Assembly: GCF_003641145.1 (NCBI RefSeq)
Contig: NZ_CP032744.1
Span: 1,860,001 to 1,924,000 of the forward strand
DNA: 64,000 nucleotides
Direction: 5' to 3'
Source: Lactiplantibacillus paraplantarum
GTDB taxonomy: Bacteria > Bacillota > Bacilli > Lactobacillales > Lactobacillaceae
Every line of letters starts with the position of its first letter. The first letter of the stretch is position 1. Under the pieces are notes generated by a model. That model worked only from the letters and a program-made list of their open reading frames with translations, made no database searches and was not told the origin of the DNA. Position numbers and translations under genes: made by a program. Below are positions 39,501 through 46,709 of this stretch, in pieces.

Positions 39501-39938
39501 CTGCAAGGCCTCATTCAGGCTAGTCACCGGATGCAAAGTACTTGGAATCGTCTGAACGCCAGCATCACGTGCCACTCGCTTGGCCGTGATTTTATCCCCA
39601 AACATCTCGAGATGTTCCGGCTTAGGGCCAACAAACGTCATCCCTTCTTCAGCAATCCGTCGTGCAAAAGTCGCATTTTCAGATAAGAAACCGTAACCAG
39701 GGTGAATCGCATCAACATGATTTTCTTTGGCAATGCGAATAATATCTTCAATATCAAGGTAAGCCGCAATTGGCGCCTTACCTTCCCCAACTAGATACGC
39801 TTCATCAGCTTTGAAACGGTGAACTGAAAACTCATCTTCTTTGGCGTAAATCGCAACAGTCTGCAAGCCTAATTCATGACAAGCACGGATAACCCGCGTT
39901 GCAATTTCTCCCCGGTTAGCAATTAATACTTTCTTCAC
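36507..39938 (-). CDS. pyc: Pyruvate carboxylase
   Basis: Biotin enzyme making oxaloacetate from pyruvate, the main anaplerotic step and aspartate precursor in lactobacilli. About 1143 residues: biotin carboxylase (1-450; MIKAAMGGGGRGM, EVNPRVQVEHTVTE), carboxyltransferase (about 530-800; LLTDTTMRDAHQSL, HLHTHDTTGNG), tetramerisation domain and C-terminal biotinyl domain with EAMKMETTI. GTG at 39938 after GAGGG is the likelier start than the adjacent TTG at 39941. 27 bases after ftsW, a pairing shared with other Firmicutes. Confidence 0.96.
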   Translation of the reverse strand: MKKVLIANRGEIATRVIRACHELGLQTVAIYAKEDEFSVHRFKADEAYLVGEGKAPIAAYLDIEDIIRIAKENHVDAIHPGYGFLSENATFARRIAEEGMTFVGPKPEHLEMFGDKITAKRVARDAGVQTIPSTLHPVTSLNEALQFTQKYGYPIMIKAAMGGGGRGMRIVHEASELQEAFDRARSEAMQSFGDDEIYLEKFIANPKHIEVQILADAHGNVMHLFERDCSVQRRNQKVIEFAPAVALPVELRTKICNAAVDLMKSVHYLNAATVEFLVEGDQFYFMEVNPRVQVEHTVTEMITEIDIVHAQLKIAMGGDLFEDLHLPHQDALTYKGAAIQCRITTEDPANDFMPDTGRIETYRSPGGNGVRLDAGNTYSGAIVTPYFDSLLVKACVAARNFKAAVHKMRRVLVEFDIRGVKTNIPFMLNVIDNPTFQAGEAGIRFIDQTPTLFKFPDDTQREDKMLKYIGNVTVNGFADVAQHAKKYYPDVEFKDDFQPIAPEIVTAKDVLDNQGVQGLQQWLLAQKQVLLTDTTMRDAHQSLFATRMRTKDMLAVAAASQKALPQLFSYEMWGGATFDVAYRFLNENPWNRLKELRQAMPRTLFQMLFRGSNAVGYQNYPDNVIREFILEAAKSGIDVFRIFDSLNWIPQMEKSIQAVKETGKIAEATICYTGDIMDPDRQKYSLDYYRQLALDLQSTGADIIAIKDMAGVLKPEAAYELVATLKESLAVPVHLHTHDTTGNGIFTYARAVEAGVDVVDVAASSLSGTTSQPSMSSLYYALAHNDRQPDVNINNVEAINRYWQGVRPYYQDFSNGMTSPQTDIYQTQMPGGQYSNLQQQAKAVGLGDRWEEVKAMYATVNDMFGDIIKVTPSSKVVGDMALFMMENHLTPADIYDHGTKLDFPASVINFFAGNIGQPVGGFPKKMQKIILKDHPALTVRPGSLAKPADFDAVKAELSAKLGRDANHQEVLSYILYPKVFMDYNASHKRYGHVSLLDTPTFFQGMRLGETVDIELAKGKTMIVKLNQISDPDVDGVRTLYFSINGQNQEIMVKDNAIHQSATSTRKAEPTNENEVGATMSGSVLKLLVKKGQTVKKGEPLLVTEAMKMETTIQAPEDGVIEHIYVNAGDVIQTDDLLLEIAPQ

Positions 39939-39968
39939 CAAAATCCCTCATTTCCAAATAAAATCATT

Positions 39969-41135
39969 TTAGCCTGCCTGTCGAACGGTGTTGCGTCGGG
40001 CTATTTTTTCCAACGCACTGATATTTAACACCAACCCCAGTGAAAGGGTCAACACCATCATACTGGAACCACCATAACTCATGAACGGGAAAGTCACCCC
40101 AGTAATCGGAATCAGACCAACAATCCCACCCACATTAACAAATGCTTGAATGGTCAAATATGCGGCCACTCCGTAGCATACTAGTGCATTAAACGTATTA
40201 GTTGCACGTACCCCAATATATATGGTGCGCACCACAATCACTAATAATAATCCCATCACTAGCAGAATACCGATCAATCCTAGTTCTTCTGCCGTGATCG
40301 ACATAATGAAATCAGTGTTTGGCTCGGGTAAGTATCCGCGCTTTTGCAAGCTATTCCCAATACCAACGCCTGTCAAGCCGCCATTCGAAATGGCATAGTA
40401 AGAATTGACCAGTTGCGTTCCAGCCCCCGAAGCCGTCTTGAACGGATTAAGAAACCCCAGAAATCGCCGGAGCTGATAAGAATTAGTAAAAGCACTTTGG
40501 GGTAGACGACTCACTAACGGTACTAAGACCCATTCAAAGGCCCCGACTGCCCCCGCAAAAACACCGACACCAACAAAGTACGGAATACCACTCGCAAATA
40601 AAATCACTGCCGCAATTGCTAAATTAATCGTTGCCCCACCAAGGTCAGGTTGAACAAAAATCAATAAAATCATCGCGAAGAGCATCACAAACTGTGCACC
40701 AAGTTCACGAAAACGGGCCACGCCAAAATGCGCCTCACGTTGGGCAATTATTGATGCCAAGTAAATGATCAGATAGAACTTACAAAATTCGGCCGGTTGA
40801 ATTGAAACTGGCCCTAAAATAATCCAGCCGGCCGCCCCATTAATTGATTTACCAACTAGCCGGAGAAGAACCAAAACAATCAACATCGCAAACCCCAAAA
40901 AGCCGAGTAACTTAGTTTGCTTAAAATAGTCAATCTTCAAATTCATACAAACCAAAGTAATCAATAATCCTAAGACAACCCAAATCAGCTGTTTTACCAA
41001 ATAACCGGTGGGTGTCGTGCCATTTTGTGCGGCTACGTATGAACTCGATGAATAGACCATGACAACGCCGATCCCGCTAACAATCAAATACGGGATAAAC
41101 AGCACATAGTCCATATAGTGTAACTTTTTCCACAT
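39969..41135 (-). CDS. ftsW: Peptidoglycan glycosyltransferase/cell division protein FtsW
   Basis: SEDS-family polymerase that builds septal peptidoglycan with a class B PBP. About 388 residues and ten membrane segments, with VQPDLGGATINLAIA, PEPNTDFIMSITAEELGLIG and FPFMSYGGSSMM motifs. The ATG at 41135 has AGGGTGGGA upstream; an in-frame GTG five codons earlier overlaps that RBS. Adjacent to pyc as in Bacillus (ylaO-pycA), favouring FtsW over RodA. Confidence 0.93.
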   Translation of the reverse strand: MWKKLHYMDYVLFIPYLIVSGIGVVMVYSSSSYVAAQNGTTPTGYLVKQLIWVVLGLLITLVCMNLKIDYFKQTKLLGFLGFAMLIVLVLLRLVGKSINGAAGWIILGPVSIQPAEFCKFYLIIYLASIIAQREAHFGVARFRELGAQFVMLFAMILLIFVQPDLGGATINLAIAAVILFASGIPYFVGVGVFAGAVGAFEWVLVPLVSRLPQSAFTNSYQLRRFLGFLNPFKTASGAGTQLVNSYYAISNGGLTGVGIGNSLQKRGYLPEPNTDFIMSITAEELGLIGILLVMGLLLVIVVRTIYIGVRATNTFNALVCYGVAAYLTIQAFVNVGGIVGLIPITGVTFPFMSYGGSSMMVLTLSLGLVLNISALEKIARRNTVRQAG

Positions 41136-41164
41136 GAGCTTAAATCCCACCCTAATTAATATCT

Positions 41165-41218
41165 CAGTTCGCTATTGTTCCCCACAACAGCGCGAACTGC
41201 TTGCTTGCAACAATTATA
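41165..41218 (-). promoter_or_regulatory. ftsW promoter (-10) and 5' leader hairpin
   Basis: Extended -10 TGCTATAAT with TATAAT at 41218-41213 on the minus strand, start near 41206. Immediately after it CAGTTCGC and GCGAACTG (41199-41192 with 41172-41165) form a perfect 8-bp stem around a loop that can pair further (TGTT/AACA). The mRNA would start with this hairpin, which may stabilise it or modulate translation. Confidence 0.5.
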
Positions 41219-41623
41219 GCATAAGTCGATTTTAACACAGCATTTTCACATATTTATTTGTTGATTTTTAATCAAGTCTTGATGATTCACTGACAAAGAC
41301 ACTTTATTAGTTCCACCTCACAAGGCTATCGCGCGGGGGCTGTTGATGAGAATCAGCAGTCCCGTCTGGCCCCACTTATCCACCGTCATTCAGTACCAAT
41401 CACATTAAACTTACACAGCCGAGCTAGACTGTTAACTAGCAAGAAACGACCTTACCCCAGCAAAATACTAGAATAAGGCCGTTTAACGAAGTACAAAATT
41501 ATATTATTTCATATGTCAACTTGACAAGGGCTAGTTCATCTTAAAAAACTGAGCACAATTTTTCTATCAATATTATTGTCGAGACGCGCGCCAAAAAGTT
41601 GCTTGAGCTTTCCACTACACCCC
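41219..41623. other. Intergenic region between the exosortase island and ftsW
   Basis: No gene supported. Contents seen: a 12-bp stem with two wobbles at 41336-41347/41352-41363 (GGGGCTGTTGAT / ATCAGCAGTCCC), an imperfect AAACG(G/A)CCTTA hairpin near 41445-41484, and a copy of a dispersed repeat at 41540-41606. The region forms the boundary of the accessory island. Confidence 0.55.
41540..41606. repeat. Dispersed intergenic repeat, copy 1
   Basis: About 65 bases similar to 61938-62001: shared core AATTTTTCTATCAA, then TGTCGA(G/A)AC and ACGCCAAAA/GCGCCAAAA followed by GTTGCTTG/ATTGCTTG. Roughly 80% identity by eye with one 3-base gap. This copy lacks the left arm of the terminator hairpin that precedes copy 2. 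Confidence 0.6.
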
Positions 41624-43222
41624 TCATTCCGCTTCATCTGCCGCAATTGCTGCCTTTAATTTGCGCTGATACCACCCAAACACACGCTGAACATTCGCAA
41701 CAGCACGCTCAAATGAAAATGTCCCTAACAATAACAAACATGGTAAGTATTGGATCAAATAGCGACTCCGACCACCTTCAAATAGCAGTAAAAAGACAAA
41801 GCCACCAATCATTGACAGTCGTAGCAGTTGGATGACCCGCCACTTAGCCCCAGACCCCAACACAATAACCGTCAGTAGTGCGATCCACCACAGTTGAGCT
41901 GTAAAACGAAAATCGGCAATATGCCGGCCATATAAATAAATAAAGTTTTTCAACCAATTACTAAAACCCTGATTCGTCGGTTTTTGATTTTCACGAAAGA
42001 AATTACCTTCTTTCAACCAGCCAAAGGTCCCGTCAGCTGTATTATTACGCTGCTTTTTTATTAAGAATTCAAAGTAACCCAGTGGTCCCAACTTTTTTAG
42101 ACGTCGTTTCAGCATCTTAATCGAATAATCAGTCTTTTGTTTTTTAGTTGGCAAGACCGCCATTTGAATTGCTTGCTTTTCACTATAGCCACCGGTCCCA
42201 TAAACACCCATCGCCATGAAATGAATTGCAGGAATCGACCGTGACCGATCTAATTTGATATACGTTTGCCCTTGAATTGCCTGATTCGTGTAGTGATAAG
42301 TGAAGCCCGCACTTTCCACCATTAAGATCAACATCGCAGCGCTGACAAAGATTGCGGGCGCATGCGGGGCACGCTTGTGTTTTAATCCTTCTAAGCATTC
42401 AATAATGACAATCGCGATGACTGGAATAATCGATGAAGGTTTCATAAAATAAGTCAACGTAACACTTATTCCAAAGCCAACCGCTGACGCCACTCGCAGT
42501 AGCGGTGGCAAGCTCGTCTGACGCATCACAAAGTAACATAGCATGTAAAAAGAAACCAAGGGTAAGCCCCATGCATCCGTATACGGCATAATAATACTTG
42601 GGAAGACAGCCAACCAGCCCGCATGTAAATACAATGCGAATCCCAGCGCGTGTCGGCGCACCACCGCCACACTTAACAAGTTAAAGGCCGCCGATAAATC
42701 AACGAAAAATAACGTCACATAATCAAAAAACTGCCACGATGTTTGTCCCGTTGACTCTGATAGCCAATGCATAAAAAGCATGATGGGCATATTATTTTGA
42801 TTAAGACTATAGTATGCAGTTACGCCAACTTCCTGCACGTGCTTGGCACTAGTCGCTGCATAATGAAGCATCCCCGCATCAAAGCCACTCACCGGGTGCA
42901 CAAACGTGACAAAGATGATTTGGCCGATAACGACCAGCCCGAGCAAACTGCCCGCTGTCCAAAGTTGGTGCGTGACCAGCACACGATACACGCCCCGTCG
43001 AAAGCGTGGGTAGGCATAACTCATAATTAAAACGGCTGTAATGCCAATGACTAAACTAGTTGTTAGCATGGTCGTGCTCGTCCCAAACGTCGCATTATCA
43101 CCTAAAATAATATTCGGCGAAGTCACCGCAAAGATGAACATTAAGCCAAATAACAGCCACCAAATGACTGTAATTGTTGATTGACTAAACCGGTAAAAGT
43201 AACGTCTTATCATTGATCTCAC
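41624..43222 (-). CDS. Polytopic membrane protein of the exosortase G cluster
   Basis: 532 residues with about a dozen hydrophobic segments and a large extracytoplasmic loop near residues 310-430. The layout resembles GT-C/PMT-type membrane glycosyltransferases (early acidic-aromatic loop HPVSGFDAGMLHYAATSAK). It matches the description of the conserved integral membrane family known to co-occur with the Gram-positive exosortase (TIGR03766 as I recall it). It may transfer or flip a glycan in the XrtG pathway; this is inference. It starts 85 bases after the GT2 gene stop on the same strand. Activity unproven. Confidence 0.72.
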   Translation of the reverse strand: MRSMIRRYFYRFSQSTITVIWWLLFGLMFIFAVTSPNIILGDNATFGTSTTMLTTSLVIGITAVLIMSYAYPRFRRGVYRVLVTHQLWTAGSLLGLVVIGQIIFVTFVHPVSGFDAGMLHYAATSAKHVQEVGVTAYYSLNQNNMPIMLFMHWLSESTGQTSWQFFDYVTLFFVDLSAAFNLLSVAVVRRHALGFALYLHAGWLAVFPSIIMPYTDAWGLPLVSFYMLCYFVMRQTSLPPLLRVASAVGFGISVTLTYFMKPSSIIPVIAIVIIECLEGLKHKRAPHAPAIFVSAAMLILMVESAGFTYHYTNQAIQGQTYIKLDRSRSIPAIHFMAMGVYGTGGYSEKQAIQMAVLPTKKQKTDYSIKMLKRRLKKLGPLGYFEFLIKKQRNNTADGTFGWLKEGNFFRENQKPTNQGFSNWLKNFIYLYGRHIADFRFTAQLWWIALLTVIVLGSGAKWRVIQLLRLSMIGGFVFLLLFEGGRSRYLIQYLPCLLLLGTFSFERAVANVQRVFGWYQRKLKAAIAADEAE

Positions 43223-43307
43223 TTCGTTGAAAGTGTCAACTCGTCATTGAGTTATCGAATCAGCAACACCCACGGATGTTTCATAACGTGCCACCACTTA
43301 CTTCAAC

Positions 43308-44663
43308 TTATTTTCCTTTCCGGCGCTGTCGATAATGATCACGAATGGTCTGACCATCATCACATAAGACCGCCCATAATCGTTGCCATTCTTCCGTGAA
43401 CCCGCGCATCTTCCAAGTTGCTTGCGTTGTCATCGCATTGATGACCCCCACTAATCGGATCCATGACGTCAAAAACATGTAGAGCGGCAATGTCAAAGTC
43501 AACCACCACAAGTGTGAATAAAAGCGCTTTTCTTCTGGATATGGCCGTAGCAGAATGCCCACACTGATAAAATTGATTACACCAACCATGGCATACAGCG
43601 CATAGATCAAGAGATAGGATAGCCCGACCACCACGGTTGAATAACCAAAAGCAATTAGAACGATCGTTGCAAAAGTCCAAATCATTCGTGGAAATGTAAA
43701 CGTATGGTCGATCATGATCCGGCGCACCAAGAAATCTTTGAAAAAGCCTCTGATACTAGCTGTTTGTGCCATGTAATGTTGCGCCACTTCTAGTTCACCA
43801 CGCTGCCACCGCTGCCGTTGCGTATACAACTCTGAAAAACCCGAAATTGGTGCTACGTAAAAAATCGCATTCGCACAAATCACAACCTTTTTGCCAAGTC
43901 GCGTCCGAATCTGGAAAGTCATGTCCGTATCTTCACCAATGGTGTCAGTGTCGTACAAAAAGGTTTCCATAAGCACTTCCCGCCGAAACGCTGAGAAGGC
44001 CCCTGACATAGTAAATAATTGGTCACAAAACGATTCGATCGTTCGGCCAGACAAAAAGGCTTGGGCATATTCGTAGTATTCATTTTTGGCTAACAAACGG
44101 TGCCACCAACCATGAACTTGTTTAACCAAATCCCGTTGTGGTAACACTGCTCCGGTCATAGCTGCAATGCGCTCATCACTCTCGAATCGTAATACCATAT
44201 TTTTGACCGCGTTTGATTCCAAAAGACCATCACTATCGATATTAATGACATAACTACCAATACTCTCATAAATTGCCGCATTAAGTGCTCGCGCTTTACC
44301 CTTATCAGTATTAACATACCGCAAAAACAAATCTGGAAAGGCATTTTGAGCACGAGCGTACGCCCCAAAGCTATCATCAGTACTCTGGTTATTGGCAAGG
44401 ATAATCTGCATTGATTTTTTATCATACGTCTGATTATCGATTGAACGGATACAGTCAAACAACGTATCCTCAGAGTTATAAACCGGTACAATAATGGTTA
44501 CCCACGGCCATTTAGCAGGTGCTTCAAGCTTAGGCATGTGCCGGTGTAATCGCATTAACTTAATCGTTGATACGATTGCTGGAATAATTTCAACAACAAT
44601 CGGTACCAGCGCCCACGTAATCCAGAATCCCATTCTGGTCAGTGCTAAGTTGATCCAATACAT
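43308..44663 (-). CDS. Exosortase G-associated processive glycosyltransferase (GT2)
   Basis: About 451 residues. N-terminal membrane segment(s) (ALVPIVVEIIPAIV), a GT-A catalytic domain with VPVYNSEDTLFDCI, the DxD-type NIDSDG, EDTDMTFQIR and the Q/RxxRW motif RQRWQRGELE that marks processive synthases (cellulose/poly-GlcNAc type), then C-terminal membrane helices. ATG at 44663 overlaps the xrtG stop (TGATG), indicating translational coupling; GTG at 44666 is the alternative, with GGAGGG upstream of both. It corresponds to the GT family reported beside XrtG (TIGR03111 as recalled). Sugar and acceptor unknown. Confidence 0.83.
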   Translation of the reverse strand: MYWINLALTRMGFWITWALVPIVVEIIPAIVSTIKLMRLHRHMPKLEAPAKWPWVTIIVPVYNSEDTLFDCIRSIDNQTYDKKSMQIILANNQSTDDSFGAYARAQNAFPDLFLRYVNTDKGKARALNAAIYESIGSYVINIDSDGLLESNAVKNMVLRFESDERIAAMTGAVLPQRDLVKQVHGWWHRLLAKNEYYEYAQAFLSGRTIESFCDQLFTMSGAFSAFRREVLMETFLYDTDTIGEDTDMTFQIRTRLGKKVVICANAIFYVAPISGFSELYTQRQRWQRGELEVAQHYMAQTASIRGFFKDFLVRRIMIDHTFTFPRMIWTFATIVLIAFGYSTVVVGLSYLLIYALYAMVGVINFISVGILLRPYPEEKRFYSHLWWLTLTLPLYMFLTSWIRLVGVINAMTTQATWKMRGFTEEWQRLWAVLCDDGQTIRDHYRQRRKGK

Positions 44664-45262
44664 CACAGAATTCGATCCCTCCAATCAATAAACTGCTGAT
44701 AAATTCCTCGGGCCAACTGCGAATATGTGAAAACATTGTAATATAAAATAATAACAAGGACATAAAATAATAAGCGCCCAATGACAGAATGCGCCAAGAA
44801 GAAGGTTTGACCACCGCCAAAGTGAACAATCACAATCACGGTAACTAGCCGTAACACATTGATCAGGTAAATAAATACTAAGCCAAAAACACCATAGAAT
44901 ACTTTCTCACGACGATTATAAGCCGGATAGAATGCCACCAACGAAACAAACGCACAGGTTTCAATAATCCCTGAACATTCGTAGTCAATTGACATGACTA
45001 CCGGATTACCACTATTAGTGATATACACTAGTCCCATTTTGAACATAATAGTACACCAATTGGTTATATCGCTAAATAGTGCGACCCCGTGAATGACGGC
45101 GTGAGTAAAAAACCACACCCAATACGGACGACTAATTGCTGTTAATATAAAAAAAAGCCCGGCGCTTCCCACAATAAAGTAGAAAGCTGATAGCCGAGCC
45201 CGTTTGAGCACTGACAGTCCGTATAACCATATTACAATCCCTAGTAGGATTTTTACATTCAT
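44663..45262 (-). CDS. xrtG: Gram-positive exosortase XrtG
   Basis: Putative membrane transpeptidase that cleaves and attaches proteins with a C-terminal sorting signal. 199 residues, mostly hydrophobic. The exosortase/archaeosortase triad is visible: Cys96 in DYECSGIIE, Arg138 in NVLRLV and His158 in FLAHSVIG, each at the edge of a membrane helix. Short for an exosortase, as in the Gram-positive subfamily (TIGR03110 as recalled). The likely substrate gene is immediately upstream but broken by an IS; the GT2 gene overlaps the stop. No promoter of its own is obvious, so the IS may alter its expression. Confidence 0.88.
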   Translation of the reverse strand: MNVKILLGIVIWLYGLSVLKRARLSAFYFIVGSAGLFFILTAISRPYWVWFFTHAVIHGVALFSDITNWCTIMFKMGLVYITNSGNPVVMSIDYECSGIIETCAFVSLVAFYPAYNRREKVFYGVFGLVFIYLINVLRLVTVIVIVHFGGGQTFFLAHSVIGRLLFYVLVIILYYNVFTYSQLARGIYQQFIDWRDRIL

Positions 45263-45823
45263 CGTCCACCAGTCCTATTAATTAGCTGACCGACCGTTCC
45301 CAATAAGAACCAAGTCGGCGGTTATAAATGATTGTCAGTCAAAACTAGTTCCATAAATCCCAATAATTACTTTTTAACTTTTGGTAAATCAGTTGGTTCT
45401 AATTGCCGCCGCTTGCGGAATTTGAAATAACCCCACGCCACGATAACAACCCCAACACCTGAAATCAAGTACGGCCCCGTTGAACCACCAGCGACCGTCA
45501 CTTTCTCATTACCAATATTTGGATTATACATCGTAATGGTTTGACCCGTCATGGTTGAAATCTTAAATTTACTCAAATCAACTCTAAATTCCGCAATCGA
45601 ATGTGAACCAGCTTGTGAAACATACCCATTACCAACGGTTCCATACTGATGACCTTCGTTCCACTCGCCACCAGTAAAGGACACGGCTTTGACAGCCCCG
45701 TCACTTTGTGAACTTGGCATATCGCCAGACCAGACATAATATTTTTGACCACTGATATCAAAATTATAGTCTCCATAACCTGGAACTTGACCATACTTCA
45801 TCTTGACATAGACATAAACGTAC

Positions 45824-45826
45824 TTA
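45824..45826. repeat. Target-site duplication, left copy
   Basis: TTA directly flanking the IS; the matching copy is at 46707-46709. Confidence 0.8.
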
Positions 45827-45846
45827 GAACGTGTTTAGAATCTTTT
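45827..45846 (+). repeat. IS terminal inverted repeat, left
   Basis: GAACGTGTTTAGAATCTTTT; pairs with the complement of 46687-46706 at 15 of 20 positions by eye. Confidence 0.8.
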
Positions 45847-46338
45847 CAAGAGTATTCGCAGGAAGGCTAAGCTAATCATCATCTTACTGGTGTTCAGCTT
45901 TCGCTCACAATTACGCCAGAGGCGCCGATATTTTCCTAGCCAGCTAAAACTGCGTTCGATAACCCAGCGTTGCGGGGTCACTTGACCGTGCCTAAGGTCA
46001 CTCTGTTTAGCAATAATGACTTCAGCGTTAATCATTGCCTGAACTGATTGAGCAAAGTTTTTACCAGTATAACCACCATCGGCCATTACTCGTTGAACCA
46101 GGTCAAACTGTGATTTGTTTAACGCCAGTAGCGCATTGGCGCCATCACGCTCAGAAACATTGGCGGTTGTCACATGGACTGCCATCGGCAGCCCATTGAT
46201 ATCTACAGCAAGATGGCGCTTAATCCCACTCACCTTTTTACCACCATCGTAGCCGCTACTTTCAGCAGGATCGGTATTCTTGACACTTTGAGCATCTAGA
46301 ATGACGAACGATGTATAAACTGAACGCTTCTGAGCCAA
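45835..46338 (-). CDS. IS transposase, C-terminal frame (orfB)
   Basis: DDE catalytic half of the transposase. Asp15 (VILDAQSVK), Asp87 (VMADGGYTG) and Glu128 (WVIERSFSWLGKYRRL, the Y-(2)-R-(3)-E-(6)-K-type signature of IS5 elements) are all present. The frame opens with a TTG at 46338 with no clear RBS, so it is probably made only as an orfA-orfB fusion of about 266 residues by -1 frameshifting. Confidence 0.88.
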   Translation of the reverse strand: MAQKRSVYTSFVILDAQSVKNTDPAESSGYDGGKKVSGIKRHLAVDINGLPMAVHVTTANVSERDGANALLALNKSQFDLVQRVMADGGYTGKNFAQSVQAMINAEVIIAKQSDLRHGQVTPQRWVIERSFSWLGKYRRLWRNCERKLNTSKMMISLAFLRILLKRF

Positions 46339-46634
46339 CCGATGTTGGCTGACAATTTTTTTAAAACCTTATCCAGAGGAGTGATACCAGCAGGAGATGG
46401 CGTTTTAGTCCAAAGTAACCAGTAATAATAGACGGTTTCCCATTTAGGAAAATCGCTGGGTAAATCGCGCCAAACGCACCCATTTTTCAAGGTATAAAGC
46501 AGGGCACAAAAGATATCATATAAATCAACCTTTCTTGGCTTAGTCCGCTTACGTATGCCTTCTAGATCTGTCCGGATTAGTTCAAATTGTTCACGAGAGA
46601 TGTCGCTACTATAATGGTGTGCAAAGCTTTTCAT
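46296..46634 (-). CDS. IS transposase, N-terminal frame (orfA)
   Basis: 112 residues with the DUF4096-like N-terminal domain of IS5 transposases (RKVDLYDIFCALLYTLKNGCVWRDLP). ATG at 46634. A run of seven A residues (minus strand, 46362-46356) in the phase TTA AAA AAA TTG overlaps orfB by 43 bases; slipping back one base yields K-K-I-V-S-Q-H-R-L-A-Q-K, joining orfB exactly. Unshifted translation stops 19 codons later. Confidence 0.88.
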   Translation of the reverse strand: MKSFAHHYSSDISREQFELIRTDLEGIRKRTKPRKVDLYDIFCALLYTLKNGCVWRDLPSDFPKWETVYYYWLLWTKTPSPAGITPLDKVLKKLSANIGWLRSVQFIHRSSF

Positions 46635-46686
46635 GGATTAAAAACTCCTGTTTTTGATCTAATTTAACTAAAATCAAATCGAATGT

Positions 46687-46706
46687 CAAAGTATCCAAAC
46701 ACGTTC
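46687..46706 (-). repeat. IS terminal inverted repeat, right
   Basis: The complement reads GAACGTGTTTGGATACTTTG. It overlaps the 3' end of the reading frame that runs in from the split surface-protein gene. Confidence 0.8.
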
Positions 46707-46709
46707 TTA
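46707..46709. repeat. Target-site duplication, right copy
   Basis: TTA flanking the right IS end; deleting the IS and one copy restores the surface-protein frame. Confidence 0.8.

Larger units (their letters stand above)
45827..46706 (-). mobile_element. IS5-family (IS427-group-like) insertion sequence, 880 bp
   Basis: Ends are imperfect inverted repeats: left GAACGTGTTTAGAATCTTTT and right (complement) GAACGTGTTTGGATACTTTG, identical over the first 10 bases. Flanked by a 3-bp TTA duplication. It carries two overlapping transposase frames joined by a probable -1 frameshift, as in IS1381-type elements. The ends and both frames look intact, so it may still be mobile. It interrupts the exosortase substrate gene in the same orientation. 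Confidence 0.9.

Noticed and set aside
41540-41606. Repeat considered as an IS end of the 45827 element
   Set aside because: It does not share the GAACGTGTTT inverted repeat of that IS, so it is a different element.
43360-44491. Overlapping minus-strand frames of 106 and 111 codons inside the GT2 gene
   Set aside because: Shadows of the glycosyltransferase in other frames; the GT2 frame contains all motifs.
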